Shown piece by piece: positions 43,130-54,877 of a stretch of DNA of 64,000 nt. Numbering within the stretch: position 1 is the stretch's first letter; each line of letters begins with the position of its first letter. This stretch comes from Phaseolus vulgaris. Its lineage: Eukaryota > Streptophyta > Magnoliopsida > Fabales > Fabaceae. The stretch covers positions 22,289,932 to 22,353,931 of the forward strand of contig NC_023753.2 in NCBI RefSeq assembly GCF_000499845.2, read 5' to 3'. The notes under the pieces are model-generated. The model was not told the DNA's origin and searched no databases. It saw only the letters and a list, made by a program, of their open reading frames with translations. Both the position numbers and the translations under genes were made by a program.

Positions 43130-44230
43130 ATGTATTTTAAAAATATTATTATTAAAAAAATTATAAAAAATTGTAGTAATTAAAAAAAGGTGAAAAAGAA
43201 ATTTGAATTTTTAATAATATGTGTAGATAGTAATTATTATTTTTGAATAAAAAATAGATTTATTTATTTAAAATGAATATTTTTACAAAATGGAAATAAA
43301 AATTTGTAATTTTACGGTTTTATTTTTAGATTTTACATAAATTATTAATGTTATAATTAAAAATATTATAAAAAATGTTGTAGTAATTAAAAAAAGTAGA
43401 AAAAGTTTAGAGAAGAAATTTGAATTTTTAATAATATGTGTAGATACTTATTAGTTTTTGAACATTTAACTATTTATAAGAAATATATTATTTTATTTAA
43501 AATTAATATTTTTACATAATGGAAAACGAAATTTTAAATGTTTAGGTTTTTCTGTTAGATTTGACATAAATTATTAATGTTATAATTAAAATGATTATAA
43601 AAAATGTTGTAGTAATTAAAAAAAGTGAAAAGTTTAGAGAAAAAAATTGAATTTTTAATAATATGTGTAAATAATTATTTTTTGAACATTTAACTGTTTA
43701 TAAGAAATACATTATTTTATTTAAAATTAATATTTTTACAGAATGGAAAACGAAATTTTTAATGTTTAGGGTTTTTTTTATAGATTTTACATAAATTATT
43801 AATGTTATATTTAAAAAGATTATAAAAAATGTTGTAGTAATTAAAAAAGTGGAAAAAGTTTAGAAAAGAAATTTGAATTGTTAATAATATGTGTAGATAC
43901 TTATTATATTTTGAACATTTAACGATTTATAAGAAATAGATTATTTTATTTAAAATTAATATTTTTATAGAATGGAAAACGAAATTTTTAATATTTAGGG
44001 TTTTTTTTAAATTTTACATAAATTATTAATGTTATAATTAAAAGGATTATAAAAAATGTTGTAGTAATTAAAAAAAGCACAAAAGTTTTAGAGAAGAAAT
44101 TTGAATGTTTAATAATGTGTACATAGTTATTATTTTTTGAACATTTAACTGTTTATAAAATATATATTTATTTATTATAATGGAAATAGAAATTTTAATG
44201 TTTACGGATTTTCCTTTTACATTTTACATT
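43130..44230. repeat. 226-bp tandem repeat, about 4.5 units
   Basis: The block AATTATTAATGTTATAATTA recurs at about 43342, 43573, 43799 and 44024. Each unit also has AAAAATGTTGTAGTAATTAA, GAAATTTGAAT, TGAACATTTAAC and ATGGAAAACGAAATTTT. AT-rich and non-coding. Confidence 0.9.
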
Positions 44231-44671
44231 TTACATGAATATTTGATATTTGAATATTTGTAAATATTTATTATTGTTATTATAGTTATTTAATTTTATG
44301 TAATTGTTAATTTTGTTTGTTTATATTTATTTGTTCTTTGATTAAATTATAATATTAAAAAATTGAATTTTTGTATATATTTATGTCATTTTTGTTATAT
44401 TACAGAAATAAAATTATAGAGTCATTTATAATAAATTTTTTATTATAATTAATTAAAATTAGGTTTTAGGGTCACTGTATCGATGTAGTTTTACACCAAA
44501 ACGGTAAACGCATTCGGTATGTTGTATTGACACTTACCTGTAATCATGGTCTTGGATGAAAGTTAAACATTACATGGATAACATTATCAATTTGACAAGG
44601 CATTATAACGAGGCAGAGATAGTACATTTTGAGGAAACGATTGCAATTATGACGATCTTGTTGCGATAAAC

Positions 44672-47158
44672 ATGAATTTAATTTCACAAATCCAACAACA
44701 AATTAAAAATAATACTGAAGGTGCATCAGTGATGATCTTTTGTATGATTGCTTTTGGATTGAATTTGTTACGCACGGTGCGTACTAGAAACAATATGAGT
44801 GAGTTCCAACCACAAAAAGAGCGTCGCAGACAAGAATTGATGCAGTACTTGATTCACACTGAACAATGTCATGATATTATCCACATGGGACCAAAAGCTT
44901 TCCTTCAATTATGTCAACAAATACGAGGAACTGGACTTGTTAAAGATGCATATCGATCAACCGTGGAAGAACAAGTTGCGAAATTTCTACAAATTATTGG
45001 GCATAATGTGAAGAATTGAAGTGTGTCATTTTTTTCCATCGGTTTGGAGAAACAATTTCCCGTCACTTTCATAATATTTTGAGTACAATTTTAAGGTTGG
45101 AGGGGGAATTCTTAATTCAACCAAATGGAACGGTTGTAGAACCGCACATCCTTAATAACAGTCGATTTTACCACTACTTTAAGGTTTGTTTATGAACACA
45201 TTATTTTAAATTATATATAATGTTTTATTTATTTTGTGTTTAATTAAAGTTATGAAATTTGATTTACATTAGGATTGTTTAGGGGCCATAGATGAGACTT
45301 ATGTACGTGTTAAGGTTGCACGTGTTGATGCATCTCGTTTTCGAGGGAGAAAAGATTGGCCAACCCAAAACATATTTGCAGGTTGTGACTTTGACATGAA
45401 GTTTACATATGTCCTGGGTGGTTGGGAAGGAACTGCCTCCGATTCAAGGATATTGAAAGATGCTTTGGTACGAGACAATCCTTTGGTTATTTCGGAAGGT
45501 TAGTTTTAGTGGATTGTGTGTGCAAAACAATAAATAGGTTATAATAGTATATACTAATGTAGTTTTCAATCTTTGTAGGAAAATACTATATTGGTGATGC
45601 AGGTTTTATGTTAAAACCAAATATAGTAACACCTTATCGCGGGGTTATATACCATTTGAAAGAATATTTGCGAAGAGGGTCACAAAATGCTAAAGAGTTG
45701 TTTAATCTTCGACATTCATCACTTAGAAATGTAATTGGGAGAACTTTTAGGGTGATAAAGAAACGATTTCCAACTATAGTCAGTGGGACTGAGCCATATT
45801 ATGATGTTGATACTATGACAAAAATTGTTTTAGCTTGTTGTATTCTGCATATCGCGGGGTCAACAATTATGAGTCTTGTTGAACCAAGTGGTGTTCAAGT
45901 TTTGAAGAATCCAAATCCTTTGAAGGATGTTGAAGCCTGTACTATGTTTGATGTTGCTGTGCTGGTTTAAGCTTTGTTCTGGGGTATTTTATATGTTGTA
46001 ATCCACCCTATGATTAAATCTAAAGCATTAGCATTCTCAATCTTTGTGAAAGTAAAATGTTTTCAAACTAAGTTAAAACAACTGATTGTTTTGTCGAAAC
46101 AACCGATTGTTTATACTTAGGTGTTTTTGAGAAAAAGATTGAAAACTGTTTTGAATGGTTGAACTGTTAAGTACCAAAACAACCGATTGATTTGAGGAAA
46201 CAACCGATTGTTTGTTTTGGGACCATAACAGAAAAACTGTTTTCTCTTTGACTGAGCTTTAAATGTTTTAACTGCTTACGCTCCAGTCATTAAATGCTTT
46301 GACCGATCTTTTAATGCAATTTAAGAGTTTGTTAAGATTTGATAACAAACTACATCTTTGAATAAATTCAGAAAAACAGATTTGACAATAAAGAATTTTT
46401 TGACAAAGTTTTTCTAAGAGTTTTTCAAAGTGCTGAGATTGCTAAGAGTTTGTGATTGATCAAAGTGTTGGAATAGGATTCTGCTTGTATTGATTTCAGA
46501 TTATATTCTGTAACAAGTGTAATCCTTGTACTCTGTTAAACAATTCGTTTTTTGTGTTTGCTGAGATTGGCTGTGTGTTCTTGAGGTGTTCAAGATCAAC
46601 AATCTTAGTGTTGGCCAAGGAGAGTGTGTTTCTTGAGGTGTTCAAGGTCATTTTCTTGGTTGTGGTGTAAGTGATCAAGTGGTGATTGCTTAGTGGATAT
46701 CCTCAGGGTTTCTGAGAAGACTGGATGTAGCTTTGATTTGGAGTGAACCAGTATAAATAACTGTGTACAATCTCTCTATCTCTAACTCTTTAAATTCAGT
46801 TTATTTGTTGTTTGCTGGTATAAACAACCGATTGTTTGTACGAAACAACCGATTGTTTTTCTGGTACTATAGCTTTTGCTTGCTGTTTTGGCTAACTGAA
46901 TTGATGAATCAATTGGTTCCTGAGATAAATTCATTCTATTTTGAAAATTTTGCGAAATCCCTCTTTAAACAATTCACATCCATCTAGTTTAAAGCCATCT
47001 TTTCTAACAAGTCTTTGATTGAAGAAGTAGACCATGAATTGTTACAAAAAGATGTACAACCTATCCCTACCCATGCTCGGGAGCATGATTATAGGCTATG
47101 GTGTCATATTATTGATACTATACCAAACAAAATGAGGCAAGATTATGTAAACAATTAA
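44672..47158 (+). pseudogene. PIF/Harbinger transposase, split by a solo LTR
   Basis: Exons about 44672-45183, 45273-45498 and 45579-45871, resuming after the LTR at 47015-47158. DDE transposase of the Harbinger (DDE_Tnp_4) type: VRTRNNMSEF, HIMGPKAFLQLCQQIR-like, VEEQVAKFLQIIGHNVKN, GAIDETYVRVKVARVDASRFRGRKDWPTQ, LGGWEGTASDSRIL, YYIGDAGFMLKPNIVTPYRG, VIKKRFP and KIVLACCILH. A TGA at 45017 (ancestral Arg) and a one-base loss nearby break exon 1. The catalytic Glu (family RNVIERTFGVIK) is Gly here (NVIGRTF), so it would be inactive even without the LTR. Confidence 0.88.
45877..47009 (+). mobile_element. Solo copia LTR inside the transposase gene
   Basis: Begins TGTTGAACCAAGTGG, ends CATCTTTTCTAACA (1133 bp) and is flanked by perfect agtct duplications (45872-45876 and 47010-47014). 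Transposase coding resumes directly after it (GAAGAAGTAGACCATGAA). Three pairs of the 21-bp-spaced palindrome occur inside. Confidence 0.96.
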
Positions 47159-47227
47159 TTTGATGACATAATATATTTTCTCCTTTATTCCAATGTTTGT
47201 CATCCTAACTTTATTTAAGTAAATTAT

Positions 47228-48357
47228 ATGGATTGCTGGAAGAATGTTGCACCAGATTCATCAGGTGGTTATCGAGAGTTGGCTAAGTGGATGACAGAGA
47301 TGGACCTAATTATGCTAAATGCAATGATTGAAGAGGTACGTCGAGGATGCAGAATTGATGATAGTTGGACCACTCAAGGATATACTAACATTGTTATTGT
47401 TATGGCTCTACACGAGGCTGCATTATCGGCTATTAAGAAAAACCATGTAAAAAATCGTCAAAAAAGCCTGAAGGACAAGTGGGGGGAAGTGCATGATTTG
47501 TTCGATGGATTGAGTGGTTTCGCATGGAACCAGACCACCCTCTGTTTTGAAGCAGAGGACGAAGTTTGGAATGACTGGATCAAGGTACGATGATAAGTAT
47601 ATTTTACAACAAATAGATTTGACTGCACATTTGGTCATAATGTACTAATATATCACATCTATGTAGGCGTGTCAATCCCATTCGCCATTATAACCTAATG
47701 AAAATGACAGAGCCACCAGAAGTCGGGTCAGGACAACCCGTGACATCAATTCACCTCCTGACATAAGTAATTTCAGTGTCAACCTTGACGATAATAATAT
47801 GGATTATATACCCGAGCAACCCAACTTTGAAGAGGCAGATGACAACGTCCCACGATCACTTGATTCTCATATTCAATCAAGTGACACTCATTCTGACACT
47901 CCCTCAAATACTCATTCTATGCCTTCTGCGGGCACAACCCCATCTCAAGGATCAAAAAGAAAAAGGCACACCATGGATGGAATTGATGAACATTTTGCTT
48001 TGTTGAATACAAATATCCAACTTTCGTCAATGAAGGATGGAAATTAGAATGCCTCTGAGTTGGTTGACATTGCTCGTGCACAAGCAACCGCAACACAAGA
48101 TATAATTGCGGAAAATTAGATAAAAAAATGACTTATATGTTGAGCATGTACACCATCATCGTCACCATGCATCGTATCAGTACTTCGAGTCTGATATTTG
48201 GGTAATGCTTTTGGAGCATAACATTCAGGATGAACACGTCATGGATCAATGTTACGAGTTTTTATGTGAGCATCCAGGAAGAGTTAAGTAACTATTTGGG
48301 ATGTCATACGAGCGTCGCAAGACAAAGTTGTTTGCATTTATGACTAGGCGTTGATTT
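47228..48357 (+). pseudogene. Myb/SANT-like DNA-binding ORF of the PIF/Harbinger element
   Basis: Exon 47228-47584 codes a Myb_DNA-bind_3-type domain: WMTEMDLIMLNAMIEEVRRG, DSWTTQGYTNIV, KNHVKNRQKSLKDKWGEVHDLF and FEAEDEVWNDWIK. A donor follows (CAAG then GTACG); the second exon from 47667 carries a Ser/Thr-rich acidic linker, a basic KRKRH segment (NLS-like) and a C-terminal domain ending about 48357 (LLEHNIQDEHVMD, LFGMSYERRKTKLF). A few stops (about 47694, 48045, 48120) interrupt it. In PIF elements this protein helps the transposase enter the nucleus and bind DNA. It lies 70 bp after the transposase on the same strand. Confidence 0.8.
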
Positions 48358-48674
48358 CATATCTCTGCGTCCGCTTTACCTTCATGTCTTTCAATTACAT
48401 GTTGTCCTTTTATTTCATTTGACTTGTGTAATTTTTGTGTGTATGTTTCTTATTGGACAATTATGATAAAAACTTGTAGTATTCTAGTTGAGGACTTTTA
48501 GTATTATGTTTTCATTGGACATGTAATATTTTCTTTATGAAGTTGTACTATTGTGTTTGATAACACCTTCTATTTTGTTTATCATATTATGTTAACTTTC
48601 GTTTACTTATAATTTAGTTTGATATTTGATGTCATGAACATTTTTTTATATATATCGTAGTAATTGCATTATAC

Positions 48675-49630
48675 ATGGCATCATCATCTCAGAAATGCCA
48701 CAAAACCCATAAGGGTAAAAGTTATGCATTCTCCATTTTTTGCTACTCTAGGGTTTGAATTCTAAAACCTTTTGAATTTCCAAGGTTTATAACCTTTCCT
48801 TGGAATGAAACTTTCATATTATGACGACATGGTAAGATTATTTTATACGAATGTAAAGATCACACTATTGGTCACCTTGCCATTGAGATTTGTGGAAGGC
48901 ATATACATATTAATCAATTGGATTGGATGAACATTGTCAATCTCAGATATGACAGTGTTAAGTTAACCCCTAGGACAATCCCCGAGGAAGTGAATTTTGA
49001 TCAAGCACTAGCATTATCATCCATGATTCATGAAAATGTTCAAGGTAAAAATGTAAGAAATGTCGGTAGTCTAAAAATGAATGACTAACTATTACATTAC
49101 ACATGGGTGCATATCTTGTGCCCTCATGGCAACAACTTGACACAACTATTGAATGAACATATTTTCATGTTGTGGTTAATAAAAAATAATGTAATGATTA
49201 ATTGGCCTCATTACATCATGCAACACATGATCAAATGTCGGGATAACAACATGCCTCTACAATATGAAATTTTAATAACACGGGTCTTGCAGGTGTATGG
49301 CTTCGAATTGTCAAATGTGCAAGCAATAATGCTAGGATGGAATCATTACTTTAGGAAAAAGAGTATGACCAAATTAAATATATTCCAGGTCAATGGTGTA
49401 TGGCATTTTGGTAGGCCGCACCAGGAAAACGAAGGAGATGATGAAGAGAATAGGCACAAGAAGATGTTCAAGGTGGTCAACCTGAGCCCGCAATCATTAA
49501 TCAAACCGAATTGTTAACCCAAATTTTGGCCGGAATAGAAAACATGAATACCCGGTTTGACAAGGTTGATCAAAGGATGGACCGAATTGAGGATACTCTA
49601 ACTGACATTCGGCGTCATCAAGGTCATTGA
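48675..49630 (+). pseudogene. 'Putative plant transposon protein' ORF beside the PIF genes, ORF3-like
   Basis: Starts MASSSQKCHKTHKGKSYA; then, in shifting frames, DMVRLFYTNVK, GHLAIEICGRHIHI, NVRNVGSLKMND, an in-frame TAA at about 49086, and the frame 49107-49517 with VHILCPHGNNLTQLLNEHIF, NVMINWPHYIMQHM, ITRVLQVYGFEL and NIFQVNGVWHFG; the last part (49500-49630) is a coiled coil (MNTRFDKVDQRMDRIED). Same block order and C-terminal coiled coil as ORF3 in the copia elements, though much diverged. It follows the Myb ORF on the same strand. Whether it belongs to the PIF element or to another transposon is not settled. Confidence 0.65.
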
Positions 49631-49901
49631 TTGTCTTATCATTATGTTATTATCATTATTATTTTTATTTCTATTTTTCATGTTGAACATTAATGAATTG
49701 TTATTGTTATTTTTGTCGTTGAACATTGACAAATTGTTATTTAATATTAAGTTTTTATGGTAGATTTCATGGTACTTATTTAGATAATGATATTATTTTC
49801 AATGCAACTTTTATAACATTTTTTTTTCTATTATGCATAAATCAAATTTGGGCTCCATGACCTAATACAGAAGTTCAAGAGCATTGGTTAAGTGGTCTTC
49901 A

Positions 49902-50372
49902 ATGTTTGCATATCACAACACTTCGTCGTCTAGTTGTACCGGGTGTGGTGTGCAAAAACGTGGTACTTTTACCCATGCTACTGGGAGCACAAGTGCCTTT
50001 GTTTCTCCTATTTTTGATTGTGGAGAGTTTGATGTTTTGAGAACAACAATAGAAAAAAAATACTGGAAAACAATTTTGGGGTTGTCCCAAGTACAAGGTA
50101 AAATTTATTGAATTAGGTTTTATACAAACTTAAGAATGCTATTTTAAACTTATTGATTCTTCTATTTTATTCTTTTCTTCAAAACAGATTACAAGTGGCA
50201 TGGTCCTAGACTGTATTTTTTCAAATGGTGCATTGAAGACGTTGCCGATGAAAAAGATGCAATTATTGTCAGACAACGGAGGCAGATATGTCTTCTAGAA
50301 AACCGTTTGAAGGTTTTCATAAGAAGGATTAAAATGTTATTAGTGGGGATGTGTTTTCTTTTTTCTAATTAA
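49902..50372 (+). CDS. Small zinc-finger-like protein (GRF-type), two exons
   Basis: Exon 1 49902-50097 (ATG, MFAYHNTSSSSCTGCGVQ), intron with CAAG/GTAAAA and AACAG/ATT borders, exon 2 50188-50372 ending TAA. About 126 residues: one CxxC pair near the start, then YFFKWCIEDVADEKDAIIVR followed by a basic helix and a hydrophobic tail. The FFKW..DE block with following basic helix resembles plant GRF zinc-finger proteins often carried by transposons, but the usual central C..H..C residues are weak. No internal stops. It follows the ORF3-like gene by 270 bp on the same strand. Confidence 0.45.
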
Positions 50373-50582
50373 CATTATTATGTTATTCATTTTTACATAA
50401 TTTCAAAATTACAAACAAATTAACATGTCTTTATCTCTTTCTGGATCAAATGTAATGACTTTATATTATATATTTTGACAACTACTTAATATTCATGCTA
50501 TGTTTTAAATATGCATTTACTTTTTAAAATATATTGATTTTGTTAATGATAATAATGAAAATCATTATTAATAAAATTTTTG

Positions 50583-50617
<35 letters not shown>

Positions 50618-51605
50618 TAACATAATTTAAAGAATCATAAATAACATTAAAATTATCTAAATAAATTAACTCAAGTAACTAAATTAATAAAATTATACTT
50701 AAATTTAAAGTTATATTTAATTATTTCTTTGATTTTTACATTTTTTTCTTTTATTTATAAATGAAACTTTAAATTATTTTAATTAACTAAAATATGCAGA
50801 AAATTAATCATTAATTATTTTTTTATATACAAGGGTAAATTTGTACGCTTACAATTTACACTATTCAAAATAATATAAAATACTCTTACAACCATCACAT
50901 TTCTCATGTATTTCAATAAATTTTCCTCACACATCCACTCTAAGATACCCCAATCCAAACAACCTCAACTTTCTTCACACTTTCTTCTCAAATCTTCACA
51001 CTTCCACTCTCTCACACCTTCAACTTTCCACTGCCCCCCACACTCTAATCCAAAATAGCATTAATGGTGACTAGGGAATAAGTGGTAACCTCTGAAGACA
51101 AATGTAGTGACCTATGATAAATTTTATGAACAATGTGAGCTAAACTGCATTAGTACACTACTGATCTGAACCAAAATGAACCCCTACACTACTGATCCAA
51201 TTTCATTCAAGCCACTAAATTTAGTGAGTTAAACTACACCAGTACATTGCTGGTCTGAGCCACTAAATTTAGTATGAGCAAAATGGCACCCATACACTAT
51301 TGCTTATGATTATATTTTAAGGTTTTCATTTTCTTAATTATTTATAATATTTTTAATATGTCATTGTAAACTCCATATGACTTTCTTACTATACAGTCCA
51401 AAATGTAATTTTGGGATTTAGAAATACCTTATGCATTGTTATTTCTAAAATAAGTATTATACTAACAGTTTCCGAAATAAGGGAAAAAATAGTATTTCCT
51501 ACAAAATATATTTTTTAGGGATAAATATGTACATTCATGTTACAAAAAATATTGAATGCGGTCACAAAACTTTCATACAATACAACCCACCCATTCCATG
51601 TGGGT
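50373..51605. other. AT-rich spacer with possible right end of the DNA transposon
   Basis: A (TA)n run lies at about 50586-50615. From 50825 to 51055 the minus strand is purine-rich with TTGTTTGGATTGGGG and AGTGTGGGGGGCAGTGG, like the segment at 4845-5655; this may be the right end of the PIF-related region. 51105-51300 repeats ACACTACTGATC / CTACACTAC motifs. No gene seen. Confidence 0.4.
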
Positions 51606-53509
51606 TGTTGAATCAAGTGTAATCAAAAGCTTTGAAGAATCCAAATCCTAGTGTAGGCTGAAGTTGCTGCTGTGTTTAGAGTAGGATCTAGGTAGTTTAT
51701 CTGTGTAATCCACTCTTTGTTGAATCTAAAGCTAAAGTGTTTTCAAATCTTTTAAGTTTAAACTGTTTTTCAAACTAAGGGAAAAACAACCTGTTGTTTT
51801 GTCGAAACAACCGATTGTTTTACTCTTAGGTGTTTTTGAAAAGGTTGAAAACTGTTTTGGTTGGTTGACTTGCTGTCAAACCAAAACAATCGATTGTTTC
51901 GTGCTTTCAATCGATTGTTTGTTTGAAAATCCGAACAAAATCTGTTTTGTTAGTTGAGTGTGCTTTAAATGCTTTTCAAACTAAATGTGCCCCTGTTTTA
52001 AATGCTTTGACCAATCTTTGAAAGCTATAAATAGTTTGTTTATGTTTTATAAAAAACAAGGAAAAAGAAAAACATATTTGAGTTTTTCAGAGATTGCTTT
52101 CAAGATTTGAACTTTCACTATTCAGCTTTAGTTTTCTTAAGAGAGAGTGGAATAGGATTATATCTGTATTGATTTCAGTTCATTCTGTAACAAGTGTAAT
52201 TCGTTCTGAACACTTTGTAAATTCTGGTGTTGTAAACCAAGGAGTGTTGTGTGCTCTTGAGGTTGTCAAGATCAACATTCATGGTGTGTGCTGAGCCAAA
52301 GGAAGTGTGTTTCTTGAGGGGTTCAAGGTCACTTCTTTGGTAGTTTTGTGTGTAATCTGTATTTGATTGCGTAGTGGATTGCCCAGTGGATTTTGGGGAC
52401 TGGATGTATCTCTTGGTTTAAGAGTAAACCAATATAAACTATTTGTGTATCTCTTTCTTCCCTTAAACTCATTTAAATTCAGTTGTTGTTGATTTGCTAG
52501 TATAAACAACAGATTGTTTCGAAGAAACAACTGATTGTTTTTCTGGTGCTTTGCTGTTTTGTGCTTTGTTTCTTGGCTAACTGAATTCCTAATCTGGTTT
52601 CTTGCAACGAATTTCATTCTAGCTGAAAAAGTTTTCGAAAACACCCTTTAAACAATTCACCCCCCTCTTGTTTAAGGCCATATATTCTAACAATTGGTAT
52701 CAGAGCTTGGTACTTGAAAAATACTCAAGTTTGATCCTAAATTCCTTTTTCAATGGCTGAAAAACTACCTTTTGGAGAGGGTGCTTCAATTAACAGACCA
52801 CCTCTACTATGTGGTTTGAATTATCAATTCTCGAAAGTTAGAATGAAAATCTTGTTGAATCTCTTGATAAAGGAATTTGGGATGAAATTGAAAATGGTCC
52901 TTTTATTCCCAAATTTGAAAAATATGGATCTTCCATTGAAAAACCTTGGTCCCAATGGACTGATTTTGAAAACAAGAAGGCCAAATTTGATTGTATTGCT
53001 AAGAACATTATAACATCTGCCTTGAATTCAGATGAATTTTTCAGGATTTCTCAATGCTCATCGACCAAGGAGATGTGGGACACTTTGGAGGTGACTCATG
53101 AAGGAACCAATGATGTGAAAAGAGCTAGAAAGCATACTCTAATTCAGGAATATGAAATGTTTAAAATGCTTAAGGGCGAGTCAATTGTTGAAGTACAAAA
53201 GAGGTTCACTCACATCATCAACCACCTTATGAGCCTTGGGAAAACCTTTGATAAAGAGGAACTTAACATCAAGATCCTCAAGTGTCTTGATAGATCTTGG
53301 CAACCTAAGGTGACAACAATTTGTGAATCAAAAGATTTGACATACGTGACAACGACCTCTTTGTTTGGTAAGCTTAGAGAACATGAGTTAGAAATGAATA
53401 GACTCAATGTTCAAGAAAGTGAAGACAAGCATGTGAGAAGCATTGCCTTGAAATCTGGCAAGCATAAAAACAAACAAGATTCAAGTGATGAAAGTGAAGA
53501 AGAGAACCA
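51606..53509 (+). mobile_element. 5' part of a copia element (LTR, primer site, gag), 3' part missing
   Basis: 5' LTR 51606-52692 (begins TGTTGAATCAAGTG, ends ATATTCTAACA), then ATT and the primer-binding site TGGTATCAGAGC (52695-52706), complementary to initiator Met tRNA. Gag starts at 52753 and breaks off at about 53509, where a tandem repeat begins. Three palindrome pairs lie in the LTR (51786, 51890, 52505). Confidence 0.88.
52753..53509 (+). pseudogene. Copia gag, N-terminal part
   Basis: Starts MAEKLPFGEGASINRPPLL, then a deletion near 52848 shifts the frame. A second long frame (53022-53517) gives FFRISQCSSTKEMWDTLEV, ARKHTLIQEYEMFKMLKGE, FTHIINHLMSLGKTFDKEE and KLREHELEMNRLNVQESED before the truncation. 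Closely related to the gag at 38220-39950 but in the opposite orientation. Confidence 0.85.
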
Positions 53510-54830
53510 CCTAAGAGTTTCACTTTAGGTCACCATATATTGTTACAGAGGTCACCACATGGCAAATAACAGGTACAAACTTTACATCGTTCATCACCCA
53601 AAAAATATTAAATAACATCAATCTTTAAAAAATAAATCAATAAAGAAAAAGTGTATTCTATAAATGTATGTGTGCAAGAATGTAGGGGTGGCAATGCGGG
53701 GCGGGCTATTTGAGCCGGCTCGCGACCCGCCACCAAAAATTGTGGGGCGGACTCACTAATCTAGCCTGCTGACCCGCTTTGGCCCGCCCCGCATAACCTG
53801 CAGCCCGCGCGGGCTAACACCGATGTGGGGCGGGGTGGGTTGGCCATTGGCCCGTGTAAATAAATAAATAATTATTTAATTTTTCAGTAAAAAAAACATA
53901 CCCCATTCTTCCATTATTGTAATGTGGCCTTTATTTTATTTTATTGTAAAAAAATTGAATTTGATGTACTAAAAAAAGTAATGTTTATATTTAATCATCT
54001 AAAAGATTTAGTATTAAGAGTGACAATGGAATTAGTTTTAAGTAAAGTCTTATATTTAAAATTTGTTAGTAAAAAAATATATAAAGAAGAGTTTCAATAG
54101 GATAGTTAAAAAATTAGTCATCTTCATTAAAATATTTTATAGCAAAACTTTGATAAGATACTCTTATACATTTACACACATATATAGGAAAAAATAGATG
54201 TAAAGTAAACTTTAGTTATTTTTAATCAAGTCTTCTAGCAACTCTCATACTTGAATTTATATTTTTATCTTAACTAAATGAATTAAAACAAGGATAAAAT
54301 TTTTATTTTTCAATAGTAGAAATAAGTATTTTTATAATTAATGGAATTTTAATTTTTGAAAACAAAAACTCTTATTAGGGTTGGACCGTAGGCCTGCGGC
54401 TTACTTGTTATGCGGGGTGGGCCAATGAAATGAGCCCACAATCCTAGCGCTGGGCGGGTCAAACGACGGTGAGCCAAACGTGGGGTGGGCCAGTCCGCAT
54501 TGCCACTCCTACAAGAATTTCATTTTCGATCAGCACATGTTGTTCCATGGGGGTTACCACATGGCAAATAACAGACATAAACTTTACATTATTCATCATC
54601 CAACAAAAATTAAACGACATTAATCTTTAAAAATAAACCAATGAAAAAAATGTATTTTGTAAATGTGTGTGTGCAAGAATTTCACTTTGGGTCACCATAT
54701 ATTGTTACAGGGGTCTTCCCATGAAAAATAACAGGGACAAACTTTACATTATTCATCACACAAAAAATAAATTAAACAACATCAATCTTTCAAAAATAAA
54801 CTAATGAAGGAAAAATGTATTGTCTTTGGT
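53510..54830. repeat. About 165-bp tandem repeat, three units, interrupted by a hAT-like element
   Basis: Units at about 53510-53682, 54512-54672 and 54673-54830 share TTTCACTTTGGGTCACCATA, CACATGGCAAATAACAG, AAACTTTACATTATTCATCA, ACATCAATCTTT and GTGTGTGCAAGAAT. The element 53683-54511 sits exactly between units one and two. Confidence 0.85.
53683..54511 (+). mobile_element. Non-autonomous hAT-like element with target duplication
   Basis: Terminal inverted repeats TAGGGGTGGCAATGCGG and CCGCATTGCCACTCCTA (one mismatch in 17) and 8-bp flanks caagaatg (53675-53682) and caagaatt (54512-54519). Both ends are very GC-rich (CGGGCTA, GCCCGCC); the 829-bp middle is AT-rich with no ORF. 8-bp duplication and 5'-TAGGGGTGGCAA ends fit non-autonomous hAT elements. 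Confidence 0.85.
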
Positions 54831-54877
54831 GAAACGAGCTATGTCACTTCCAATGTAATACCACCGCGTCACCCAAC

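Noticed and set aside
41867..51055. Complete PIF/Harbinger element with terminal repeats at these points
   Set aside because: Both ends are G-rich and vaguely alike, but I cannot match terminal repeats or a 3-bp duplication, so the borders stay open.
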